A stretch of DNA of 6,256 nucleotides. It comes from Lachnospiraceae bacterium UBA3802. Its GTDB lineage: Bacteria > Bacillota > Clostridia > Lachnospirales > Lachnospiraceae. The stretch spans positions 1 to 6,256 of the forward strand of contig DFEM01000129.1 of the NCBI GenBank assembly GCA_002369155.1. The letters run 5' to 3'. Under the pieces are notes generated by a model that was not told the DNA's origin, searched no databases, and worked only from the letters and a program-made list of their open reading frames with translations. Made by a program: the position numbers and the translations under genes. Of this stretch, positions 1 to 5,901 are shown piece by piece (the first letter of the stretch is position 1; the number at the start of each line of letters is the position of its first letter).

Positions 1-433
1 ATCCATATGATTCGTATAACTTTACACCTACATCCGATGCTGTAATATAGATTGTTCCGCAGCCGTAGTCTTTGGCTTCCTTTACCACCCTGTCAAGCAA
101 ATTTGTAGCGATTCCCATCCTTCTGTAATTCGGATCGGTATACATACTGGAGAGGATGCCTACTTTACCTGAAGGGCAAGCGAAGTACGGCGGCTTTTCC
201 GCGAAAGACATACCTCTTGTTCCCACTATCTTATCCCCATCAAATGCGAGCCAGGAAACATAAGTGCCGGCAGCTAAATTTCTTTTATAAAAATCCATCA
301 ATGCCGATTCAAGATCCACACCCTCCGGAGCGGTTTTGCCCGATGATGTGTATTCTTCCTTCAACTGGTCAATTCTCATTTTTATAATTCTGCTCAATTC
401 ATTTTCCGACAGTTTTTTGTAAATAATTTCCAT
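1..433 (-). CDS. GNAT-family N-acetyltransferase (C-terminus cut by window edge)
   Basis: Seen: an open frame starts with ATG at 431-433 and runs off the left edge after 144 full codons with no stop. It carries the acetyl-CoA binding signature of GNAT enzymes: a beta strand (residues about 91-100, ending MYTDP) followed by NYRRMGIATNLL (102-113), which fits the R-x-x-G-x-A pyrophosphate-binding loop. Near the edge is KLYESYG (138-144), like the usual LYE-x-x-GF motif, so perhaps 10-20 residues are missing. The ribosome binding site AAAGGAAGG (441-449) fixes the start. Known of the family: these enzymes move an acetyl group from acetyl-CoA to an amine on a small molecule, antibiotic or protein; they are usually soluble. 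The substrate cannot be told from sequence. It starts 48 bases after the zinc-ribbon gene's stop with no terminator between, so co-transcription is likely. Confidence 0.9.
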   Translation of the reverse strand, partial: MEIIYKKLSENELSRIIKMRIDQLKEEYTSSGKTAPEGVDLESALMDFYKRNLAAGTYVSWLAFDGDKIVGTRGMSFAEKPPYFACPSGKVGILSSMYTDPNYRRMGIATNLLDRVVKEAKDYGCGTIYITASDVGVKLYESYG

Positions 434-481
434 TGCAGTTCCTTCCTTTCGAATAATAATTCAAAACCTGAAACATAATCC

Positions 482-1519
482 TTATTCATTGGCCGGATAA
501 AGTTCACTGAGCCGATTATAACCTTGCTTCATTCTTTCTTTAAGTTCAGTCATACTGTTATCGAGTTTTTCAATCTGATTATCCTGCTCATCCACCTTGG
601 CCTGTATATTAGAGATTTCAATATTAAGGAACTTACCGCCAATGAAAATTATAAATACGATTAATGCATAAAAAACTGTAGTGCATCCTAAAATAATTGC
701 GAGAACGGAGTCGGAAGGCTTATGGTTTCTCTCCCAATTTTCATAATTGATCTTACGCTGTTCTTCCCTCTCAAGAGCATCTTGATATTTTGTATAGTTA
801 CTGTAATAGCCGGCAAACCCATCAATACCGTTTTTATAATCCTCGGTCTGCGCTGTCTCATACTTGCTTAAATCTTCAGCTTTCCAATACGGGTTTATCG
901 TGAAAAGCTTAAATCCCAGAAATACCATCAGGCATAAGAACAAATAGCAAAAGAGCGTAAGAATAACAGCTTTTCCCGGACGAATTACAGGAGAAGAAAA
1001 GATAAATACCTTGTCTCTGTTATTTTTTAATTCGCTAAGATGACTTATCGATTTGACTCTTTCATTCCTTTGATCCTCCAACATATCCTTTTCTTCGATA
1101 TATTCATGACCCGCATCGACAATGTCCTTCATGGTGGTAAAATACTCGCGGTCCTGAGGTTTGGATGATTCGATTGCTCTGTCGATTTCTTCACAGGCAT
1201 TCTTATAATTGAGTTTTGAGAAAAGATCGATATTTTTTATACCGTCAATCTTTGTTATATCCATCGCTATGAGAGCCTTACCGCGAAGAGCCTCAAAATT
1301 ATTAGGCTCTTTCTCCAACAAAAAATCGTACGCTTTGCCTGCCGAAGAAAACTCTTTATTCTTAAGCGCCTGGGCAGCTATACCCAATACGTTTTCCTCG
1401 CGAAAATAGTCATAGTCGAATGTTACGCCGCAGAACGGGCATTCATACATCTGGCGTTCAACGTTGACAATGAGAGTTCCGCCGCAAGTCGGACATATGT
1501 GTTTCTTGATATCATTCAT
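482..1519 (-). CDS. Zinc-ribbon membrane protein with TPR-like region and C-terminal coiled coil, function unknown
   Basis: A 345-residue protein not recognised as a named family. In order: a zinc ribbon at residues 9-31 with two CxxC knuckles (C9/C12 and C27/C30); a helical stretch at about 44-87 (AAQALKNKEFSSAGKAYDFL, then EPNNFEALRGKA) resembling a tetratricopeptide repeat; a charged helical region to about 170; a membrane helix at about 184-206; a loop of about 65 residues rich in tyrosine and charged residues (207-271); a second membrane helix at about 272-295; and a charged probable coiled coil at 300-338. By hydrophobicity and charge (R180, K183 before helix 1), both ends are probably cytoplasmic and the loop is outside. 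AAGGAG (1529-1534) precedes the ATG at good spacing. Inferred role: a membrane scaffold or stress/envelope-sensing protein, since zinc ribbon plus helical repeat plus membrane helix is common in uncharacterised Firmicute membrane proteins. It probably heads a two-gene unit with the downstream acetyltransferase. Confidence 0.85.
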   Translation of the reverse strand: MNDIKKHICPTCGGTLIVNVERQMYECPFCGVTFDYDYFREENVLGIAAQALKNKEFSSAGKAYDFLLEKEPNNFEALRGKALIAMDITKIDGIKNIDLFSKLNYKNACEEIDRAIESSKPQDREYFTTMKDIVDAGHEYIEEKDMLEDQRNERVKSISHLSELKNNRDKVFIFSSPVIRPGKAVILTLFCYLFLCLMVFLGFKLFTINPYWKAEDLSKYETAQTEDYKNGIDGFAGYYSNYTKYQDALEREEQRKINYENWERNHKPSDSVLAIILGCTTVFYALIVFIIFIGGKFLNIEISNIQAKVDEQDNQIEKLDNSMTELKERMKQGYNRLSELYPANE

Positions 1520-1528
1520 TTTTGTTTT

Positions 1529-1534
1529 CTCCTT
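1529..1534 (-). promoter_or_regulatory. Ribosome binding site of the zinc-ribbon gene
   Basis: On the minus strand this reads AAGGAG, within GGAAGGAG, a near-perfect Shine-Dalgarno sequence nine bases before the ATG at 1517-1519. It confirms that start and implies efficient translation. Confidence 0.8.
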
Positions 1535-1572
1535 CCGGTTTCCGTAAGAGTTAATTTGAAATAATTATAACG

Positions 1573-1601
1573 AGAATAACCAACTAAATATATTGTATCA
1601 A
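1573..1601 (-). promoter_or_regulatory. Candidate sigma-A promoter for the zinc-ribbon/acetyltransferase unit
   Basis: On the minus strand, TTGATA (-35, 1596-1601) and TATTCT (-10, 1573-1578) are separated by exactly 17 bases. The predicted transcript start is near 1566, about 45 bases before the ATG, leaving room for the strong ribosome binding site. The 150-base gap is the widest in this part of the window, which fits a new transcription unit. The surroundings are very AT-rich, so chance matches are likely; a TATAAT at 1564-1569 is an alternative -10, but it lacks a good -35. Confidence 0.45.
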
Positions 1602-1640
1602 AAGAAAATTACGTATTATAATTGCATGATTAAGGAAGAA

Positions 1641-1655
1641 TAATAAGCCTTATTA
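1641..1655. repeat. Short AT-rich palindrome between transcription units
   Basis: TAATAAG and CTTATTA flank a single central base, 14 bases past the stop of the 310-residue gene. Folded as RNA it gives only a six-pair all-AU stem with a three-base loop, followed on the minus strand by a broken pyrimidine tail (TTCTTCCTT). It could be a weak terminator for the upstream operon or a small operator for the downstream promoter. Neither is well supported. Confidence 0.25.
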
Positions 1656-1669
1656 AGAAATACCAAATT

Positions 1670-2602
1670 TTAAATATCTTCCATCTCACTGCTTGTCATA
1701 TAATTTCGAATATCATTTATTATCTTAAGATCATCTTCGGTAAACTGATAATTTCCTTCTGCCCTAAAGAGCACGTCGTTCAAAAATACTTCCGGATTAT
1801 CCATATTTGACAAACCCGGTACGGGACCTTCGTCCATTAAAGCCTCAGTGATTTTCAGTACCGCATGCATTTCTTCGAGGCTTAAATTTCCGCGTCGTAT
1901 CAGCGCCGGAACATCCGCTTTTATAAACACATTCCATGCGGAATATGCGGGCATAACATCATTGTCAATCCCGTTAAACAAGAGCCATTCTTTGGTTTCG
2001 TTTTCCGTAGGCTCGATGTAATCTGTACAGTGAATTCTGCCCCAGCCATGTACACGTTTGGCACATTCTAAAATGTCTTTTTCTGCAGTTGACCATTTTC
2101 TCATCAGAAAAACGGAAAAGATTGTAAACTCATCGAATAATGCTATCGTTTTGATTGCCGTCTCCAATTCTCTGTCACCCTGTGTATTAAACAGTTCTAA
2201 AATACTTAGTCCGATTTTCACACATTCCATATCAGAAGATTGAAGAAACATATTATTCGCAAATTCAAACATTACATTTGGATCAAGTTTATCTTTATTA
2301 TCTAAAATACATTCCTGCAGCTCATCGATAATTGTAATCGCTCTGTGATCTTTGCAAAACTGAACAAATCCTTTTTCAGCCTCAGCAAATTCGCTTTTTC
2401 CGGCAAGCAGAATCAATTCTTCGAGACTTTTCTTATCTGCATCCGAAAGAGGATTATGCCCCATATGATACATGCAAATTCCATCCATAGCTCCGGCTGC
2501 AAATTTAACTCCTTCGGTATCATCTTCACCGGGAAGTTCGAAATACTCAGGCAACATCCCATTTTCTTCTATGCTTTTAGTAATTAATTCAACTATTGAC
2601 AT
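1670..2602 (-). CDS. Conserved-looking hypothetical protein, probably an all-helical soluble repeat protein
   Basis: A 310-residue protein with no signal peptide or membrane helix, so probably cytoplasmic. I do not recognise a named family. Most of it reads as amphipathic helices of about 15-20 residues in succession (for example ADKKSLEELILLAGKSEF, then ELETAIKTIALFDEFTI), suggesting a HEAT-like alpha-solenoid. The most distinctive part is residues 184-220: VHGWGRIH, then EPT, KEWLLFNG and NDVMPAY. The density of Trp, His, Gly and Arg there suggests a conserved functional patch; I have an unverified impression of similar motifs in other Firmicute hypothetical proteins. The start is ATG at 2600-2602, with GGAG at 2610-2613. 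An in-frame TTG eight codons upstream would put that ribosome binding site inside the gene, so it is disfavoured. It lies 56 bases after the FMN-binding gene without an obvious terminator, so it is probably the last gene of the marR operon. Confidence 0.75.
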   Translation of the reverse strand: MSIVELITKSIEENGMLPEYFELPGEDDTEGVKFAAGAMDGICMYHMGHNPLSDADKKSLEELILLAGKSEFAEAEKGFVQFCKDHRAITIIDELQECILDNKDKLDPNVMFEFANNMFLQSSDMECVKIGLSILELFNTQGDRELETAIKTIALFDEFTIFSVFLMRKWSTAEKDILECAKRVHGWGRIHCTDYIEPTENETKEWLLFNGIDNDVMPAYSAWNVFIKADVPALIRRGNLSLEEMHAVLKITEALMDEGPVPGLSNMDNPEVFLNDVLFRAEGNYQFTEDDLKIINDIRNYMTSSEMEDI

Positions 2603-2609
2603 GCTGAAT

Positions 2610-2613
2610 CTCC
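2610..2613 (-). promoter_or_regulatory. Ribosome binding site deciding the start of the 310-residue protein
   Basis: On the minus strand GGAG stands seven bases before the ATG at 2600-2602. The 12-base context TTTAAATGGAGA is identical to the one before marR (5738-5741), where the spacing is the same. It supports the ATG over the TTG at 2624-2626. Confidence 0.7.
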
Positions 2614-2658
2614 ATTTAAATTCCAATTTTCCGCAGCAGTTAAAGATTTAACACAATT

Positions 2659-4713
2659 TTATTGCTCCCTTTTTCCGGCATTTATTTCCTCGCATATTTT
2701 TTTAAATTCTTCTTCTGATATGTTTTTTCCGTTAAGTGTGTATTTTCCGGGATCTTCTTCAGAATTCTTTTCACCCAAAAGCGTCATGTTTTCTGTCAGA
2801 TTATCTCCACCTTCATACTTGTTTAAGCTATAATACAGACGTCCCGAATGGGTCGTATCCTTATATACAATCCAATAAGCATCTTTATAATAAGTATAAT
2901 CCAACATCCCTGCAGTACCGGTCGCCTGAGCAAAGACATAAAGTCTTCCGTCTATAACATCTAAATACATTCCGCCATAAGGACCGTCAATTATAAGTTC
3001 ATCCTCTCCGTCATTATCAAGATCCAGTTTATCGCCAACACTGTATTCCATAAAATCCCAATCTTCATGATTAGCATTTAAGTCGGAGAAGTTGATTTTA
3101 ATTTCTTTATCTGTTTCTTGCGGATACAAAATCGTAGCATTAATTTCTCCTCTTTGGAACAATTCAAATAAAGCATCCCCTGTTTTATCTTCTATCTTTA
3201 TAGAATCTCTTTTAAGCGAATACCCGAATTTATTATCTGAAGGGACCATAATAAAACTTATCTTTGAATAGCAAAGACCATCAAAAGCATTTATTTCATC
3301 ACAGTATACCTTTATACCGCTATCGATTTCTTCAATATCGGTTAATGCACAATAATCTCCCCATCCGACACCGTTAGCTGAATACGCATAACCATCTTCT
3401 TTGCATACAATACCGCATTCGGTGGTAGTATCATATCCGACTTCAAAAGTTCTTTTTTCTTGGTAAACGTCACTGTAAAAATTTTCCAAATCTTCGATTG
3501 GCATTTTCGCGTAAAGATAAACAGTATTACCATCCTTATTTACAAAGTCTTCATACGGATCAAGGTGTTCCCCGAATAATTGTACAATCGAATAATCTTT
3601 TTCATCTTCATTGAAATATTCCGAATTATCATAAACAATCAAATCGGCTATCAGTGTAAAAAGAGCTCCGTCCTTTTCCTTCAATTCACATATTTCAGCA
3701 AATTCGTTTTCCGATTCATCATATTTGAATATTTTTTCTATTCCTGTTCCCTGGCTTGTGTGTGTTGAATAAATAATCCCGCACGCAGGTTCCGTTTTAT
3801 AATTGCTTATTTTTTCAAAAGATTCATTATAAACATAATTTCCGTTCTCATAAAGATATGCACACCAACAATCGCCTCCACCGCTCGTATATCCAAGGTG
3901 AATGAGCAAATCATTGTAACCATCAAAATTCACATCATTTTTATAGGCAGCAAAATCATTCGCATAATAAACATATCTTGGTGCATCATAATCACTTTTT
4001 GAAGGGTAATCCACAATAATCGAAGTTAACTCATTTTCACGAAAAACGAAAAAATCTCTCTTATGCTTATACTCATTTTCCGGCTCTTCCTTATAACAGA
4101 TTCTTACACGAAAGCAATTTTGTCCTTCGTTGAATCCACTAACCCACTCACAGGCTTCAATTTCTTCATCATCTTCAAGCACCAAGTTTTCGTTTATATA
4201 ATCATCAATATCATCTTCACCTGAAAAAGATATTGTCTCTTCTTTGATTGTTTCTTTAGGCTTATCCTCTTCTGTCTGCGTAGGTTGTGCATTTCCCGGT
4301 TCAACATATTCTATTCCGTTTCGAAGAGCATTGCGGATTGCATCTTTTATCACTTCGCTTGAATAAGTGGCACTTGTTATCGCGTCCACTTCTACATCAT
4401 TCTTTTGAATCATTGTCGGAATCATTTCTTCCGCCGGTTTGCCCAAACCGCATTCATGCTTAAGTAAATCTATATTTGTTATTTCTCCGTTCGATACAGT
4501 AACCCTTACTTCAACTTTTACAAGGTCGGTTTCACTTTTGCCCTCATATACTCCATCCTGAACCTGTGATATTTCTATTCTTGTTCTGTCAAAGCTGTTA
4601 ACCTGCTTTTTCATATGATTCACGGTCATAAAAACAAGAGATAAAATAAGCACTGCCAATAATAAGATTAAACAGCCCATAACTGCCAATATAATCTTTA
4701 TAACTTTTTTCAT
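2659..4713 (-). CDS. Membrane-anchored FMN_bind-domain protein fused to a large extracytoplasmic domain
   Basis: A 684-residue protein. Residues 1-6 are basic and 7-31 form one long hydrophobic helix, an uncleaved signal anchor that leaves the rest outside. Residues 50-133 are an FMN_bind domain: DGVYEG (53-58), a beta-rich VKVEVRVTVSNGEITNIDLL, GLGKPAEEM (89-97), then DAITSAT (110-116, bases 4366-4386) and a closing helix. In this family (NqrC/RnfG-like) ApbE links FMN through a phosphoester to the last Thr of the D-x-x-(S/T)-(G/S)-A-T motif, here T116. An acidic Pro/Thr/Glu linker (about 138-185) leads to a long outer domain. It has two calcium-loop-like motifs: DVNFDGYND (260-268) and DLDNDGEDE (564-572), which resemble FG-GAP/EF-hand loops. 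Cysteines include the pair in DCWC (281-284). Start: GAGG eight bases before ATG, overlapping the end of the flavodoxin gene. Inferred role: extracytosolic one- or two-electron carrier working with the flavodoxin upstream; the outer domain may bind a partner or polysaccharide. Confidence 0.88.
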   Translation of the reverse strand: MKKVIKIILAVMGCLILLLAVLILSLVFMTVNHMKKQVNSFDRTRIEISQVQDGVYEGKSETDLVKVEVRVTVSNGEITNIDLLKHECGLGKPAEEMIPTMIQKNDVEVDAITSATYSSEVIKDAIRNALRNGIEYVEPGNAQPTQTEEDKPKETIKEETISFSGEDDIDDYINENLVLEDDEEIEACEWVSGFNEGQNCFRVRICYKEEPENEYKHKRDFFVFRENELTSIIVDYPSKSDYDAPRYVYYANDFAAYKNDVNFDGYNDLLIHLGYTSGGGDCWCAYLYENGNYVYNESFEKISNYKTEPACGIIYSTHTSQGTGIEKIFKYDESENEFAEICELKEKDGALFTLIADLIVYDNSEYFNEDEKDYSIVQLFGEHLDPYEDFVNKDGNTVYLYAKMPIEDLENFYSDVYQEKRTFEVGYDTTTECGIVCKEDGYAYSANGVGWGDYCALTDIEEIDSGIKVYCDEINAFDGLCYSKISFIMVPSDNKFGYSLKRDSIKIEDKTGDALFELFQRGEINATILYPQETDKEIKINFSDLNANHEDWDFMEYSVGDKLDLDNDGEDELIIDGPYGGMYLDVIDGRLYVFAQATGTAGMLDYTYYKDAYWIVYKDTTHSGRLYYSLNKYEGGDNLTENMTLLGEKNSEEDPGKYTLNGKNISEEEFKKICEEINAGKREQ

Positions 4714-4723
4714 ATCCTAATCC

Positions 4724-5254
4724 TCACTTTTTAAGATATTCAACTATAGGTTCGATAAATTTCTTATCCGAAATATCATATGAAGAAGACATTTTTTCCA
4801 CCATTATCTTCTCATCTTCTGTTAGATTTTTCTTTCTTTTCAGTGAAGATACAAACATCTTCATTGCCATCTTTGAGGGTATATTCATTTTCTCATAATT
4901 AAATCCGCCCTGGCAATAAAAAGTTTTGATGTATTTCTTTTGATCATCATTTAAAGTATTGTTAAACATTCCCTTAATATCCGGGCTGTCACTGGGACCT
5001 CCTCCGACACAATACAGAGCAAGCCTCTTATCTTTCCATGAGGACGCCTTGTCGAGAAACCATTTTACTTTTGAAACGGTTCCTGCCATTGCCCATCCGC
5101 CATAGATTATTGCCTCATAAGAATCAAAAAAAGTTACTTCTTTCTTTTGTGCTTCCTTTAGATTAATGATATCCGCATTCATCTCTTGCGCCAACCATTC
5201 GGCATATCTTTGAGTAAATCCTGTTTGTGATGTGTATACTACAAGTGTTTTCAT
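4724..5254 (-). CDS. Flavodoxin-domain protein (HemG/flavodoxin_5-like)
   Basis: A 176-residue cytosolic protein of single-domain flavodoxin length. The N-terminal strand KTLVVYTSQTGFTQ holds the FMN phosphate loop T-S-Q-T-G-F-T (8-14). YGGWAMAG (51-58) matches the loop that packs W54 on the flavin ring, and YCVGGGPSDSP (81-91) is the second flavin-contacting loop. These features fit the flavodoxin_5 group that includes HemG-type protoporphyrinogen oxidases, but many clostridial relatives are of unknown role, so no heme function is claimed: the window has no heme genes. Its ATG overlaps the marR stop as ATGA, and the nearest Shine-Dalgarno (AAAGGAA) is about 12 bases away, so translation is probably coupled to marR. 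The FMN_bind gene follows ten bases after its stop. Likely role: low-potential electron carrier or flavin oxidoreductase under MarR control. Confidence 0.88.
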   Translation of the reverse strand: MKTLVVYTSQTGFTQRYAEWLAQEMNADIINLKEAQKKEVTFFDSYEAIIYGGWAMAGTVSKVKWFLDKASSWKDKRLALYCVGGGPSDSPDIKGMFNNTLNDDQKKYIKTFYCQGGFNYEKMNIPSKMAMKMFVSSLKRKKNLTEDEKIMVEKMSSSYDISDKKFIEPIVEYLKK

Positions 5255-5730
5255 AATTCGTTTAGATTCCTTTCCATCTTCATTATTGTTTGAATCGTGG
5301 TCATCAGACTTTTTTCATCGATCCCTTCAAAAATACGACCAATCACATATTGGCTCTGTTGACCGTTATTATCGTTTGCCTCCAAGAAATTTCTTGCTGC
5401 ATCTGTGACATAAATGCGTTGCTTTCTTTTATCTTTTTCATCTTCATAAGTTGCTATGAAGCCCTTTTTCTCCAGTCTTAGTAATATTTGTTTTACATTC
5501 TGATGCGAACTGCCCATAACATCAGACAATTCGTTAATGGTAGGTGCTTCCTTACAAAGATTGATACAAATGATTGCAAAGAACTGTTTCCAGGTTATTT
5601 CTTTTAAATAAACATCTGCAGCCGCCTGGTATCTGTTGTCAAACGCGCTTAGCAATCCTAAAAGAAACGCCTGCGGAGGCATATCTCCAAACTCGACATT
5701 GGTTTTGTTCATTTCTTTGTTGTAATTCAT
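5251..5730 (-). CDS. MarR-family transcriptional regulator
   Basis: A 159-residue protein, normal for MarR. An N-terminal helix pair (about 17-40) and the C-terminal helices (about 110-159) would form the dimer interface. The winged helix-turn-helix is clear: PTINELSDVMGSSHQNVKQILLRLEKKG (63-90, recognition helix about 74-88), then a wing with DKRKQRIYVT (100-109). The DKR-x-x-R-I-x-x-T wing signature is characteristic. The start is ATG at 5728-5730, with GGAG seven bases upstream; an upstream in-frame ATG at 5785-5787 lies inside the promoter spacer, before the predicted transcript start, and cannot be used from that promoter. Two cysteines (C55, C59), three residues apart on one helix, might sense oxidants or electrophiles, but this is speculation. 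It heads the operon with flavodoxin and FMN_bind genes and probably represses it through the inverted repeat just upstream. Confidence 0.92.
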   Translation of the reverse strand: MNYNKEMNKTNVEFGDMPPQAFLLGLLSAFDNRYQAAADVYLKEITWKQFFAIICINLCKEAPTINELSDVMGSSHQNVKQILLRLEKKGFIATYEDEKDKRKQRIYVTDAARNFLEANDNNGQQSQYVIGRIFEGIDEKSLMTTIQTIMKMERNLNEL

Positions 5731-5737
5731 TATTTTT

Positions 5738-5741
5738 CTCC
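5738..5741 (-). promoter_or_regulatory. Ribosome binding site deciding the marR start
   Basis: On the minus strand GGAG, in AAATGGAGA, sits seven bases before the ATG at 5728-5730. The next in-frame ATG upstream (5785-5787) has no such site and falls within the operator. Confidence 0.75.
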
Positions 5742-5745
5742 ATTT

Positions 5746-5798
5746 AAAAATAGGTAACATGTTACATTTTTGAATAATGTAACACATTACCTATTTTT
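5746..5798. promoter_or_regulatory. MarR operator: 53-base imperfect inverted repeat with two nested palindromes
   Basis: The arms at 5746-5768 and 5776-5798 are 23 bases each and match at 21 of 23 positions; the spacer is 7 bases. Each arm contains its own palindromic core: GTAACATGTTAC (5754-5765) is a perfect 12-base palindrome, and GTAACACATTAC (5779-5790) is an imperfect one keeping GTAA...TTAC. MarR dimers typically bind palindromes of this size. The core centres are 25 bases apart, suggesting two dimers. The right arm covers the promoter spacer and -10; the left arm covers the start of the transcript, so occupancy would block initiation. The RNA would also start within the repeat, so it cannot fold as a full hairpin. 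Confidence 0.8.
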
Positions 5799-5804
5799 CG
5801 TCAA
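5776..5804 (-). promoter_or_regulatory. Promoter of the marR-flavodoxin-FMN_bind operon
   Basis: On the minus strand, TTGACG (-35, 5799-5804) is followed after exactly 17 bases by TACATT (-10, 5776-5781), with a TGT directly before it giving an extended -10. The predicted start is near 5769, about 40 bases ahead of the marR ATG. The spacer is wholly inside the right operator arm, the classic layout for autorepression. Confidence 0.65.
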
Positions 5805-5901
5805 CACATATTTATGATTTTTTCCACCAAAATAAACTTCGATTTGCTTAACCGTTTATATTCCGGTATAAAGCTCCTCTATTATGCTGAAATATAATTG
5901 T

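Noticed and set aside
434..481. Terminator or promoter between the zinc-ribbon gene and the acetyltransferase gene
   Set aside because: The gap shows a ribosome binding site but no stable hairpin with a T tract and no well-spaced -35/-10 pair.
2603..2626. TTG start adding eight residues to the 310-residue protein
   Set aside because: The good GGAG site would then be internal, and no Shine-Dalgarno precedes the TTG.
3342..3533. A 63-residue minus-strand frame inside the FMN_bind gene
   Set aside because: It is an out-of-frame shadow of the 684-residue gene and has no motif.
1209..3768. Short plus-strand frames, such as 1209-1409, 2058-2243, 2345-2587, 2736-2957 and 3580-3768
   Set aside because: All are antisense to well-supported genes with domain evidence, and their translations show no motif.
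4633..4713. Lipoprotein signal (VMGC) at the start of the FMN_bind protein
   Set aside because: Met sits at a lipobox position that prefers small or branched residues, and the Cys is followed by about 14 more hydrophobic residues, so an uncleaved membrane anchor fits better.
5731..5787. Longer marR start at the upstream in-frame ATG (5785-5787), adding 19 residues
   Set aside because: That ATG lies inside the operator and promoter spacer, upstream of the predicted transcript start, with no ribosome binding site; the ATG at 5728-5730 has GGAG at ideal spacing.
5820..5901. Possible terminator after the nitroreductase gene
   Set aside because: A TTTATA/TATAAA stem (near 5850-5867) is only six AU pairs and has no following T run, so it is too weak to call.
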